The notes under the pieces are model-generated. The model was not told the origin of the DNA. It saw nothing but the letters and a program-made list of their open reading frames with translations, and made no database searches. DNA of 64,000 nt, from assembly GCF_008728515.1 (NCBI RefSeq), contig NC_044990.1:65080879-65144878 (forward strand), given 5' to 3'. The position numbers and the translations under genes were made by a program. Shown piece after piece: positions 24,322 to 35,641 of the stretch. Position 1 is the stretch's first letter. The number at the start of each line of letters is the position of its first letter. Source of the DNA: Papio anubis (taxonomy: Eukaryota; Chordata; Mammalia; Primates; Cercopithecidae).

Positions 24322-24377
24322 ATCATCATCACCAGGTTATGAATTAATGATCATCATCACCAAGTTACGAATTAATT
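24322..24377 (+). repeat. 28-bp tandem duplication
   Basis: Two adjacent 28-bp units (24322-24349 and 24350-24377) start 'atcatcatcacca' and end 'gaattaat(g/t)'. They differ at about three positions. Confidence 0.9.
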
Positions 24378-24904
24378 ACTCTCTTCTGAGTTTTGTTTCA
24401 CTTCTTTTAACCCCCTCTGCTTGTGCCCTTCCAAAATATTCTCATAATGCCCTCTGGAAAAAGCGTGTGTAACCTCAATATTTTATCTGAGTATTGTCTT
24501 CCTCTTTCTGTTGAAACTCAGATATGATCCTTGCATGCACATACTTTTTCCACAGTGAATGCAATCACTGTGAGAGTTGCATTTCTCAGGTGAATACAAT
24601 CTTTCAGCTCTTTATTCACCTCAATATTGAAAATTTTGCTCACATCATCATTTCCCCAGTGTTATGCCCAGATCAATATGCTTCTGTCTTCCTGAAAATG
24701 AACTCTTTCCTTAGGTTATTTGGTATTTACCTGTTACTGTATTGTCTGAAATGTTTCAATGGAGCCAAACTATGATACAAACATTGGAAACCACTTACTT
24801 CCCTGATTGTTCATAGCTAATCATCTTTTTGCAGATTATATTTAGTCCAGAAAGAATATTTCTGATACCTTTCAGTTTTTAGATGAGAGGCAAGTGACTA
24901 TACT

Positions 24905-25160
24905 TGTAATATTGATAGAGTAATAATAACAGTGACAAATATTAATTAGCTCATTATATACTAGTTATAACTCTAAGCATTTGCCATGAATTGGCATATA
25001 AAGTCTTCAAAAAATCTCTTTCACATAGAATTCCATGCTTGTTTTAGAAGTGACGAAACTGAGGTATATAACTTAGGTAATTTGTCAGATCAGACAGTGA
25101 GGAAGTGTCATAACCTTATTGACACACAGGCAAACTTAATCTACTGGCTGTCTTTCATGT
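24905..25160 (-). mobile_element. MIR SINE, antisense
   Basis: The MIR order is clear on the inverse strand: 'actctaagcatttgccatga', then 'agtgacgaaactgaggtata', 'taacttaggtaatttgtcag' and 'gacagtgaggaagtg'. It corresponds to the conserved '...gaggaaactgaggcac...taacttgccc...' core. Confidence 0.72.
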
Positions 25161-25231
25161 GTCTTAACAAAGCTATATCTTTCAGGACTTTCTTGGAATG
25201 TATGGCTGGCCTTTGGAGATGAGGTGAATAA

Positions 25232-25305
25232 TTAATATATATGCACATACATATATATAGAAATAAATACATATATATATAAAATACATATATATATATA
25301 TATGT
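25232..25305. repeat. TA/CATA-rich tract
   Basis: An interrupted (TA)n and (ACATAT)n low-complexity sequence next to the L1 3' end. Confidence 0.85.
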
Positions 25306-25309
25306 GCAA

Positions 25310-25795
25310 ACTTCAGTAGTTTTGGGAGAGCAGGTGGAGTCTGGTTATATGGATAAGTTCTTTAGTGGTGATTTCTGAGATTTTGGTGCACCCGAGCAGT
25401 ACACACTGTACCCAGTGTGTAGTCTTTTATCCCTCATCCCCCTCCTACCCCTTCTTCAGAGTCCCCAAAGTCCATTGCATAATTTTCATGCCTTTGTATC
25501 CTCATAGCTTAGCTCCCACTTATGAGTGAAAACATATGATGTTTGGTTTTCCATTCCTTAATTACTTCACTTAGAATAATCGTCTCCAATTCCATCCAGA
25601 TTGCTGCAAATGCCATTATTTTATTTCTTTTTTATGGCTGAGTATTGTCCCATGGTTACTTTATCCACTGGTTGGTAGATGGGGATTTGGGCTGGTTGTA
25701 TATTTTTGCAATTTTGAATTGGGCCACCAAAAATGTGCATGTGCAAGTATCTTTTTTGCATAATGAGTTCTTTTCCCCTGTGTAGATAAAGAGGT
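25310..25795 (-). mobile_element. Old L1 3' end, antisense, 5'-truncated
   Basis: The 3' UTR blocks 'tgcacccgagcagtacacac' and 'cccagtgtgtagtc' are followed by 'ctcccacttatgagtgaaaa', 'tggctgagtattgtcccatg' and 'gcataatgagttcttttccc'. The L1 stops near 25795 and single-copy-like sequence follows. This fits L1MA/L1PB age. Its 5' part plus flank is duplicated at 29221-29510. Confidence 0.82.
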
Positions 25796-25866
25796 GAATA
25801 ATTCTTTATAGCAATCTAACATTCTCCTAGAAGCAAATATATCTAATATTTGAATGTTATTATTTC
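25575..25866 (+). repeat. Donor copy of a local duplication (paired with 29221-29510)
   Basis: The segment contains the last ~220 bp of the L1 plus ~75 bp of non-L1 flank ('aataattctttatagcaatc' to 'gaatgttattatttc'). The same joined sequence occurs again at 29221-29510 with roughly 20 differences. Because this copy has the longer L1 context (its 3' UTR is present), it is the likely source. Confidence 0.85.
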
Positions 25867-26585
25867 CATTTTTAACATTAATAGTACCTCTGCACTGAGA
25901 TAGTCTCAAGTCAGCTACACTAGAAGAGAATAAAGTGTTAAAATATAATTTACCTTTAAAGATAAGGAAGTCTTCTCTGGTAATTCAGCACGAATTCCAG
26001 GGCCTAAATACATTCAGCTACTCTAATTCTGAAAAAGTGTGAAATGGAGCCTGGACACCATATTGATTCAATGAAAGTTCAGTTTCTATTTTTAGAAGAT
26101 AGTTTAACTTGTGAATGTCAATTATAGAGTTTTACTGTTGGACTTTTAAACATGGAGTATATTTTACTGACTTTGTCATTAATTAAGCAGAGTCTTCCTT
26201 CCTTAAGAACGACTGTGACTTATGTGGGAATGTTTAATGAGAATAAGACCAAAATAGAGCTTATAAGAATATGATAGATGATCTCAGGCTAGGCTTCTTC
26301 TAATGCACCAACACAATAATTATGGTACCTCTAAAATAATGTCTCTTTTAGAATAATTAGAGCTTCTGCTTCTCGTCCCATAAAACATCTGAATTCAGAA
26401 TGGATCTCACTGGCATAAGTAGGCATCTGGAATCCAGAGAACACTGCTTATTCATAATGAGCTTATAACACAAATGAGCAATAAACTTTTTGTCGTTTTA
26501 ATCTACTGATATTTTAGTCTACAACTTATTAGGATTAAGCATCAGGATCAATTTACTTTGCTGGAGCCATGGGCATCTCAAATTC
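25867..26585. other. Anonymous sequence
   Basis: I see no gene or nameable repeat in this interval. Confidence 0.45.
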
Positions 26586-26589
26586 GCTA

Positions 26590-27490
26590 CATCTGAAATT
26601 AAACCTGCTTCTCCCATTTCAACCTGTTTCATTTAATTTTGCCACCATTCAAATAGCCAACCATCTCAGAAACCAGTATGTTATTTTTGAGTCTTCTTTT
26701 ACCTATGCCAATATCTAACCACTCACTAAATTCTACTGATTTTTAACGTTTGAACTTCTCCCTATTCCTACTGACATTACACTCTTTTTTTCTGCCCATG
26801 TTTCTTTTGTTTTTTTTTTAACACAAGACTCAACTGTTTTCTTCATATCACAGAAAGAAAAATTTGTACTAGTACATTCTTGTTAATTTGCTGATTAAAA
26901 TTTTCAATGACTACATTGTTTTTATGAAACAGTTAAATTTATCTATTTATTCATTTATTTGTTTTAATTAATTTATTATTATTATTATTATTATTATTGT
27001 TGTTGTTATTATTTGAGACAGAATCTCAGTTTATCGCCCAGGCTGGAGTGCAGTGGTGCGATCTCTGCTCACTGCAAGCTCCGCCTCCCGGGTTCACACC
27101 GTTCACCTGCCTCAGCGTCCAGAGTGGCTGGGACTACAGGCACCTGCCACCACGCCTGGCTATTTTTTTTGTATTTTTAGTATTTTTAGTAGAGACGGTG
27201 TTTCACCATGTTAGCCAGGATGGTCTCAATCTCCTGACCTCGTGATCCGTCCGCCTTGGCCTCCCAAAGTGCTGGGATAACAGGCGTGAGCCACCGTGCC
27301 TGGCCTGTTAAATTTATTTTTAACAGAGCATAAAAATCACTTCACAGCATGCCCTTCTTTTTCAATATCATCTTTGACCTTTTCCCATGGCTTTTACCCC
27401 ATGTTTAACTATGTAAAACAGCTTTGTCTCCCAGAAATCCACCCCACATATTCTCATTCTGCATCACAAAATGTTCTCTCTAAAGTAGAC
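26590..27490 (+). mobile_element. L2 LINE fragment, sense, split by an Alu
   Basis: Diverged L2 coding-region phrases are in order: 'gaaattaaacctgcttctcc', a 'gccaccattcaaatagcc' block, 'aaccactcactaaattctac', 'ttgctgattaaaattttcaa', then, after the Alu, a 'cccagaaatccacccc' region. The frame is destroyed. Confidence 0.55.
26970..27305 (-). mobile_element. Alu, antisense, with (TTA)n tail
   Basis: A (ATT)n/(GTT)n microsatellite (26970-27013) replaces the A-tail. The Alu body runs from 'gagacagaatctcagtttat' to 'gccaccgtgcctggcc'. The 11-bp target duplication 'gttaaatttat' is at 26932-26942 and 27307-27317. A 14-bp repeat in the linker ('gtatttttagtatttttagt') is a small internal duplication. 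Confidence 0.94.
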
Positions 27491-28362
27491 TAGACCTCCA
27501 CTAAGGTTTCTTAAAGTCTATGGTAATATTTTCTGTATTTTGTTGTTACTTTTCTTAATTGTAAGTCAGTCTATTACACAAACATACCTCAGAAATACTG
27601 TGGATTTGACTCCAGACCACTGAAATAAAGGAAACATTGCAATAAAGCAGCTCACACAAAGTTTCTGGTTTCTCAGAACATAAAAAGTTGTGTTTTCACT
27701 GTACTATAATTCACTAAGTTGCAGTAGCATTATGTCTAAACAATGTACATAATTTAAAAATAATTTTTACTATAAAATGCTAACAATCACCCAAGCTTTC
27801 AGTGAATCCCATTTTGCTGGTGGAGGGTTTAGTTTGACATTATTGGCTCCTAACTGATCAGAGTAGTGACTACTGAAGGCTGTAGTGGCTATGGCAATTT
27901 CTTACAATAAAATAACAACGAAATTTGTCATATCCATTGACTCTTTCTTTCATAAATGTTTTGTTCTATAGCATATGATTCTGCCTGATGGCATTTTAGC
28001 CTCAGTAAAACTTTCTTCAAAATTAAAGTCAATTCTCTCAGTCCCTGCTGCTGCTTTATTAACTATGCTTATAGAATATTCTAAAGCCTTTGTTATTTCA
28101 AAAATGATCACAGAATCTTCATCAAGAGTGGGTTCCATCTCAAGAAACCACTTTCTTTACTGATCCATAGAAGCAACTTCTCATTCTTTCAAGTATTATC
28201 ATAAAATTTCCCCAATTCAGTCACATCTTCAGATTCCACTTCTAATTATAGCTATCTCACTAGGCTTACAAACCATATTTCCTAAATAATAAGAAAGTCA
28301 AAATGACTCCTTGCTTGGTGGATTGAAGAATGGATGTTGTGTTAGCAGTCATGAAAACAACA

Positions 28363-28965
28363 TCAGTCTACTTGTACATCTCCAGAGCTATTGGTTGGCC
28401 AGGTGCATTGTCGATTAACAGCAATATTTTGAAAAGACTTCTTTTCTGAGCAGTAAGTCTCAAAAGTAGTCTTAAAGTGTACAGTAAACCATAGCAGAGA
28501 CAGATATGCTGTCATGCAGATGTTTTTAATCTGCATAGAGATCATAGGGATAGTAGATTTAGTATAATTCTTAAAGGACCTGAGATTTTTGAAATGGTAA
28601 ATGAACATTTGATTCAACTTAAAGTCACCAGCTGCATTAACCAGTAAAAAGAGAGTCAGCCTGTCTTTTGAAGCTTTGAACCCAGACACTGACTTCTCTT
28701 TAGTTATAAAATTCCTAAATGGCACCTTCTTCCAGTAGAAGCCTGTTTTGTCTACACCGAAAATCTGTTGTTTAATGTAGCCACCTTCATCATTTACCTT
28801 AGCTAGATCTTCTGGATAAGTTGCTGCAGCTTCTACATTAGTACTTGCTGCTTCTTCTTGCACTTTTATATGATGGAGGTAGATGAGTTTCTTAAACCTC
28901 ATGAACCAATCTCTGCTAGCTTCCAATTTTTCTTCTGAAGTTTCCTCATCTCTCTGAGCCTTCAT
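28363..28965 (-). pseudogene. Tigger1 transposase remnant (200-codon open stretch)
   Basis: This is the best preserved part of the transposase gene. The reading begins near MKAQRDEETSEEKLEASRDW. Residues about 19-25 (RDWFMRF) belong to the CENP-B-type helix-turn-helix DNA-binding region. At about residues 70-80, VDKTGFYWKK corresponds to the VDET-like motif, whose aspartate is the first of the DDE/D catalytic acids. The KASKDRLTLFLLVNAAGDFK block follows. The second catalytic segment (IDNAPGH in the family) is shifted and unrecognisable near the end of the frame. Length is about a third of an intact enzyme. The rest of the gene on either side is broken by stops, indels and the 29221-29510 insertion. 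It cannot be active. Confidence 0.88.
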
Positions 28966-29220
28966 AGAATTGTAGAGACTTAGGGCCTTCTTCTGAATTA
29001 AGCGTTGATTTAAGGGAGTGTTATAGTTAGTTTGATCTATCTAGATCATTAAAATTTTTTCCATATCAACAATAAGGCTGTTTTGCTTTCTTATCATTTC
29101 TGTGTTCAACTGTCATAATACTTTCAACTTCCTTCAGTAAATTTTATTTTGCATTCACAGCTTGGCTAACTGCTTTGTGCAAGAGGCCTAGCTTTTGGCC
29201 TATCTTGGCCTAAATAATGG

Positions 29221-29510
29221 AATAATGGTCTCCAATTCCATCCAGATTGCTGCAAATGCCATTATTTTATTTCTTTTTATGGCTGAGTAGTATCCCAAAC
29301 TTACTTTATCCACGGGTTGATAGATGGGGATTTGGGTTGGTTCTATATTTTTGCAATTTTGAATTGGGCTGCCAAAAATGTGCATGTGTAAGTATCTTTT
29401 TTGCATAATGAGTTTTTTTCCCCGTGTAGATAAAGAGGGGAATAATTCTTTATAGCAATCTAGCATACTCCTGGAAGCAAAGACATCTAATATTTGAATG
29501 TTATTATTTC
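29221..29510 (+). repeat. Acceptor copy of a local duplication inside Tigger1
   Basis: This copy of 25575-25866 is about 93% identical and in the same orientation. It sits between Tigger1 sequence 'cctagcttttggcctatctt' and 'ttgatttcaagagatgtgca'. No poly-A, target duplication or inverted repeat bounds it. It includes both the L1 part and the non-L1 flank, so it is not a separate L1 insertion. Confidence 0.85.
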
Positions 29511-29989
29511 AACTTTTTAAAGCATTATCACTTTTAGTTTTTGATTTCAAGAGATGTGCAACTCTTTCTTTCAGTTTAACAGTTAGAGGCCACTGTAGGG
29601 TTATTGCACTAATTTCAGTATCATTGTACCTCAGAAAATAAGGAGGCCTGAGAAGAGGGAATGAATGAGAAGGGGGAATGGCGGCTTGGTGGGACAGTCA
29701 GAACACACACATTTATTGATGAAGCTTGTCCTCTTACCTGGGCATGGTTCGTGGCACCCCTAAACAATTACAATAGTAACAGCAAAGGTCACTGATCATG
29801 GATCAACACAACACGTATAATAATAATGAAAAAGTTTAAAATAGTTTGCAAAAAGTGCCAAAAACAGTAACACAGAGATAAGGAGTAAATCTATGTTGTT
29901 AGATAGATTTGCTCAACACAGAATTGCCACAAATCTTCAATTTGTAGAAAATGCAACATCTGTGAAGCACAATCAAGTGAAGCATAGGG

Positions 29990-32046
29990 AAAATGGTATT
30001 AATCTAAGTATTTCCAGGTATCAGTTTTATCTGGTTGTTGAATCCAATTCAACATTGTGGCCATAACACCAAACACGGAAATAATGTTTAGACAGTAGTA
30101 TGTTTTATGGTAAACCAAAGGGCCAATTCTAATTGCTGAGTCAAATCTACTGATGTCTACAGAAGACTTTATTTGTTCTCCTTTTTATTGTGCAAAATGC
30201 CTTTTATTTGTTTTACCCTTAAGAGCCGTCACTGCATCATTCTGGTTCTATACTGTGATCTTTCTTGGCTATATTCTTTCTTCAATGACTGGGTTGGCTA
30301 AATGGCATCAGCATCCTTCCTACTGTTACAAGAATGAGAGAGGGACTTTAAGATTCCCTGAAAGAAGCTGGCACTTTTTAAGAAGAGTATATAACAAAAT
30401 TATATTCCTTGACTTTGTATTGTCATGGTATTTATGTTGTGCTTGTCCTAGAAACAGCAGTTAATAACCATTACTCTTTAAAAACTCAAAGCCTTGCATT
30501 ACATGAGCTTTACTTGAATTTAACTAAAATGCATGTATTATTATTATTAAAAGACACAACCTTTTTTTTTTCAAATATATAGCATTTTATTGTAAAGCTC
30601 AGAGAGTTTAGATAGAAACTTCTGATCATCACTTCAGTATAAACACTCATTACTTTGATTTTAATTAGTACTGTATCTTACACTGAATCCTAGATTCAAG
30701 CTTATTCTCAAAATGAAAATCTCTTTTCTACAAAATATATTATGTGAAAGATAGAAAAACACCGATTTATGTTTAAGAGGTATGACATCTATTTTCAAAG
30801 ATAGGACAGACATTTAGTTTTGTTTTTAGCATTCTTACCAAGCCTACAGAGATTATGAAAAATGGAAAAGCAAAATAAATGTGTTTTCTTACTATAATTA
30901 AGGTAGTTTTAAAGGGGTTAAAAATTCTAAATTTTAACTTTATTGCTTTTAGAAATTATTTTCAGAATATTAAAAAAAAATCTTCCCAAAATTAAAGTAC
31001 CCAAAAGGATTTGTTCCCTCTGACTTGCTGAGCTCATCTCTTTCATGCTTTAATTCCACAGTTGGCACTCTTTGAATACTATGGTTTCTACTAAGCCAGT
31101 ACTCTCTTCAGCTAGCCCTGCTTCTACAGTGGGCAGAAAGCTCTTGATCCATGCTGCCCTCCTATTAGTAGGATCATCTTGCAGAAAAAAATTTACTAAG
31201 CCTCATTTCAAATCATGTTTTAATATGCTTGTCATGTAACCCCAGCTCTTCCCCCTAGCTGCATCAAGTTTGGCTTATGTGCACAGCCATTTCTTCTGCA
31301 CTTTGTTTTGTTCTATTATAAAGAGATTGTAAAATCATTGCTATATTTCTTATGCTGTTGGACATAGAAACTATTGGTAAAGTCAGTTATAGTAAAATAA
31401 AAGAAAAACAAAATAAAAACTTCAATCTTTTATTTTACTTGCCTCCATAAATTTTGGGTCATCTTGTGGTATTGTGTTATATGCTTCAAAAGGCAACAGA
31501 TATAAGAAACACAGGTGCAGTGGCTATAGGAAATTATGTCATTGAAAAAAGCAAAATTCAAAAAGTCAATTTATAAATATAAATTTAAGGCTGAATTGGT
31601 AATAAAAATAACATATGAAGAATAGAAGTACAGAAAGGAAAAAGGTATGTAGCCCAGGAGTACAGGAATGTAATTAACAGTAGTGCTTTCTATATACAAA
31701 AATTAAAAAGAGAACAGTGACTTGTATACAGAATTGTTAAATCTTTTTTTGTAAACATAAAGATATTTAAACTATGCTCTGCATAGCAGCATATGTGGGT
31801 CTGAAAGACAAAAATGGATATTATATGCAAGGGAAATGATTGTGTCATTTTAATTGACTAAAAGACTGACAATATTAAGCAATTTGCTATTGAGAGATTA
31901 TTTATTCCATGCCTAATTTTGTATAGTGGTTTGATAAAGGATACAGATAATATATCATACATATATGTATATACATACATATAATCATTGCCAGATAAAG
32001 CACAAGATACTCAGTCAAACTGAAATTTCAAATAAACAACAAATAA
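29990..32046. other. Anonymous sequence with one possible retrocopy 3' end
   Basis: No gene is recognised. At 30562-30571 a T10 run is followed by an antisense AATAAA (30586-30591), the arrangement of a polyadenylated transcript end on the minus strand. I cannot name a parent gene. The frame at 30153-30464 shows no family features. Confidence 0.4.
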
Positions 32047-32270
32047 GGTTTTTTTCCTTATTGAGATGAAATTTACAGAGTGTCAAATTAACCATTTTAA
32101 AAGGTGCATTTCAGTGGCATTTACTGCATCCACAGTGTTCTGCAACCACCAATGAAATCAATTTCTAAAACATTTCCATCACCCTAAAAGAAATCTCATA
32201 CTTATTAAACAGTCACTCTCTACTGTTCTTTTTGTTAGAATTCTTTTAGTTAGAATAATGCTTTACAGCA

Positions 32271-32421
32271 GGGGTGTCCAATCTTTTGGCTTCCCTGGGC
32301 CACACTGGAAGAAGAGGAATTATTTCGGGTCACATATAAAATACACTAACAGTAATGGTAGCTGATGAGCTAAAAAAAAAAAAAAAAAAAAAGAAGAAGA
32401 AGAAGAAAAAAAAAAAAAAAC
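32271..32421 (+). mobile_element. MER30-like hAT-Charlie element, truncated
   Basis: The sequence 'caggggtgtccaatcttttg', 'cttccctgggccacactgga' and 'gatgagctaaaaaaa' follows the left half of the short nonautonomous hAT element I know as MER30. The right half is replaced by an expanded A/GAA tract (32371-32421). Confidence 0.7.
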
Positions 32422-32983
32422 AGAGAGTGAGAGACCGTTATACCCATGATGTAACAAATATAAATAGTTCATTCTTTACAACGGCTGAAAAATACTGTAT
32501 TGTATGCATTTATCAGAGTTTGTTAATTCATTATTCCATTGATGGACACTTAGACTGTTTCCATCTTTTGTCTTTTGTATATAATATTGCTATGAACATC
32601 TATATACATATATTATTTGGGTACCTTTTTTTATTCTTTCTTGGTATATATAGAGGAATGGAATTGTATGGTTATATGGTAATTCTATATTTAATTTTTA
32701 AATAAATGCAAAACTGTTTTCAATAATAATGTTACCATTTTATATTGCAACTAACAATATATAAAGTTTACAGTATTTCCAAATTTTTGCCAACACTCCT
32801 TATTTTTATTTTTTAAATTGTTTAATACAGTCAACCTAATACTTGTAAACTGGTATCTCATTGTGATTGGGATCTGCATTTCTCTGATGACTAATGATGC
32901 TGAACCTCATTTTAAGTGCTTGTTCTCAATTTGTATATTTTCTTTGGAGAAATATCTATTTCAATCTTTGCATATATATATAT

Positions 32984-33289
32984 TTGTTTGTTTGTTTTGT
33001 TTTGTTTTGAGACAGAGTCTCACTCTGTCATGCAGGCTGGAGTGCAGTGGCACGATTTCAGCTCCCTGCAAGCTCCACCTCCTGGGTTCACGCTATCCTC
33101 CTGCCTCAGCCTCCCGAGTAGCTGGGACTACAGGAGCCTGCCAACACGGCCGGCTAATTTTTTTGCATTTTTGGTAGAGACGAGGTTTCACTGTGTTAGC
33201 CAGGATGGTCTCGATCTCTGATCTCGTGATCTGCCTGCCTTGGTCTCCCAAAGTGCTGAGATTACAAGTATGAGTCACTGTGCCCGGCC
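32984..33289 (-). mobile_element. Alu, antisense, in L1M
   Basis: A TTTG/TTTTG tail, 'gagacagagtctcactctgt' and both arms end at 'gtcactgtgcccggcc'. The target duplication 'aatctttgc(a/t)tat' lies at 32963-32975 and 33290-33302. Confidence 0.94.
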
Positions 33290-33737
33290 AATCTTTGCTT
33301 ATTTTTAAGAAGATTGTCTTTCTGTGGTTAAGTTGCTCTATACAAATTCTGGAGACTAGACTCTTACTAGACATATTGGCTTCAAATATTTTTTCCAGTT
33401 CTGTAGGTTGTTTTTCATTATCTGACAATGTCATTTGATGCTCATAGTTTTCAATTTTAATGAAATGTAATTTATTAATTGTTACTCATGTTTTTGATGT
33501 CATTTCCAAGAAGCCATTGCTAAATCCATCATCACGCAGATATACTCCTGTGTTTTTCTCTAAGAAGTTTACACTTTTAGTTCATGTTTAGGTCACTGAT
33601 CCATTTTGAGTTATTTTTTGCATACCATGTGAGTTAGGGATGGTTCCAGCCTCACTCTTTGACAATGGATACCCAGTTGTGCCTATACCAATTGCTGACG
33701 ACACTATTCTTTTCCACATTGACATCCTCGTCAAAAA

Positions 33738-35182
33738 CCAAAACAGCATGGTACTGGTACCAAAACAGAGATATAGACCAATGGAACAGAACAGAGTCTT
33801 CAGAAATAATACCACACATCTACAACCATCTGATCTTTGACAAACCTGACAAAAACAATAAATGGGGAAAGGATTCCCTATTTAATAAATGGTGCTGGGA
33901 AAACTGGCTAGCCATATGTACAAAGCTAAAACTGGATCCCTTCCTTACACCTTATACAAAAATTAATTCAAGATGGATTAGAGACTTAAATGTTAAACCT
34001 AAAACCATAAAAACCCTAGAAGAAAACCTAGGCAATACCATTCAGGACATAGGCATGGGCAAGGACATCATGTCTAAAACACCAAAAGCAATGGCAACAA
34101 AAGTCAAAATTGACAGAAGGGATCTAATTAAACTAAAGAGCTTCTGTACAGCAAAAGAAACTACCATCAGAGTGAACAGGCAACCTACAGAATCGGAGAA
34201 AATTTTTGCAATCTACTCATCTGACAAAGGGCTACTATCCAGAACCTACAAATAACCCAAACAAATTTACAAGAAACAAACAAACAACTCCATCAAAAAG
34301 TGGGTGAAGGATATGAACAGACACTTCTCAAAAGGAGACATTTATGCAGTCAACAGACACATGAAAAAATGCTCATCATCACTGACCATCAGAAAAATGC
34401 AAATCAAAACCACAATGAGATACCATCTCACACCAGTTAGAATGGCAATCATTAAAAAAGTCAGGAAACAACAGGTGCTGGAGAGGATGTGGAGAAATAG
34501 GAACACTTTTACACTGTTGGTGGGACTGTAAACTAGTTTCCTTGGTTTCTAAACACTTCATTCCCATTGCTACCACTATCTCCCATTGTGTCTCTCTGTT
34601 CAAATTTCCTTCTTGGTGTCACTTGTTCAGTGACACCAGTCACTGAATTAGAGCCCACCCTACTCCATTATGACCTTATCTTAACTTGTTTCTATCTACA
34701 AACACCTTATTTCTAAGTAAGATTATATTTACGGGTACTACAGAGTAGAACTTGAACATTTAATTTTGGAGACACAACGTAACCAACAACAATCTGCAAC
34801 ATGTCAACCATTGTGGAAGACAGTGTGGCAATTTCTGAAGGATCTAGAACTAGAAATACCATTTGACTCAGCCATCTCATTACTGGGTATATACCCAAAG
34901 GATTATAAATCATGCTGCTATAAAGACACATGCACATGTACGTTTATTGTGGCACTATTCATGATAGCAAAGACTTGGAATGAACCCAAATGTCCATCAA
35001 TGACAGACTGGATTAGGCAAATGTGGCACATATACACCATGGAATACTATGCAGCCATAAAAAAGGATGAGTTCATGTCCTTTGTAGGGGCATGGATCCA
35101 GCTGGAAACCATCATTCTCAGCAAACTATTGCAGGAACAGAAAATCAAACACTGCATGTTCTCATTCACAGGTGGGAATTGA
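33738..35182 (+). pseudogene. L1 ORF2 C-terminal remnant
   Basis: This is the decayed end of the L1 endonuclease/reverse transcriptase gene. An open stretch at about 33850-34255 encodes the region with RWIRDLNVKPKTIKTLEENL. The final part at about 34800-35182 encodes LEIPFDSAISLLGIYPKDYK and DWIRQMWHIYTMEYYAAIKK, the usual ORF2 C-terminus. The endonuclease and RT catalytic (FADD) parts lie upstream of the truncation and are absent. The 267-bp foreign insert and frameshifts separate the two parts. Confidence 0.85.
34537..34803 (+). repeat. Acceptor copy of a 267-bp LTR segment inside the younger L1
   Basis: It is nearly identical to 36586-36852, with three substitutions and three 1-2 nt indels, and equal length overall. 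It starts 'tttccttggtttctaaacac' and ends 'caacaacaatctgcaacatg'. The L1 on both sides is intact and contiguous in the consensus, sharing only a T with the insert edge. There is no target duplication or A-tail. Confidence 0.93.
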
Positions 35183-35641
35183 ACAGTGAGAACACTTGGA
35201 CACAGGAAGGCGAATATCACACACTGGGGCCTGTCATGTGGTGGGGGGACAGGATAGCATTAGGAGATATACCTAATGTAAATGATGAGTTAATGGGTGC
35301 AGTACACCAACATGGCACAGGTATACATATGTAACCTGCACGTTGTGCACATGTACCCTAGAACTTAAAGTATAATAAAATGAAAAAAGAAAAAAAAAGT
35401 CAATTGAGTGTATATATTTGGCATAAATTCTGGGCTCTAAGTTTTATTCTATTGCTTTATATATCTATTGTATTCCATTGTTACACTGCTTTGATTACTG
35501 TAGCTTCAAGTAAGTTTTGAAATCAAGAGAAATTATTTGTCCAATATTGATTTCTTGTCGATATTTTAGCTACTCACAATTTCTTACTTTCCACATGAAT
35601 TTGGAGTTTGGCTTTTATATTTCTTTTTTAAAAAGGAAGGC

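Larger units (their letters stand above)
27578..29985 (-). mobile_element. Tigger1 DNA transposon (TcMar-Tigger), antisense
   Basis: This is a pogo/Tc1-mariner-class cut-and-paste element, long dead. The left end reads 'acatacctcagaaatactgt' and 'gactccagaccactgaaata'. The interior is antisense Tigger1 transposase. The right end reads 'cagaacacacacatttattg', 'gcaccc(ct)aaacaattac', 'tcaatttgtagaaaatgcaa' and 'gtgaagcacaatcaagtgaa'. The final inverted-repeat bases are lost. About 300 bp is missing internally near 28265. A foreign 290-bp segment (29221-29510) replaces about 40-50 bp of Tigger sequence. Confidence 0.93.
33733..35399 (+). mobile_element. Younger L1 (L1PA-like), sense, 5'-truncated, interrupted
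   Basis: It starts in ORF2 ('aacagcatggtactggtacc') and proceeds through the reverse-transcriptase C-terminal half, the 3' UTR ('gggcctgtcatgtggtgggg', 'taacctgcacgttgtgcaca') and an A-rich tail near 35380-35399. It is inserted into the older antisense L1M. A 267-bp non-L1 segment (34537-34803) cuts it between 'gtaaactagt' and 'tcaaccattgtgg', which are contiguous in L1. Divergence is much lower than in the host L1. Confidence 0.9.
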
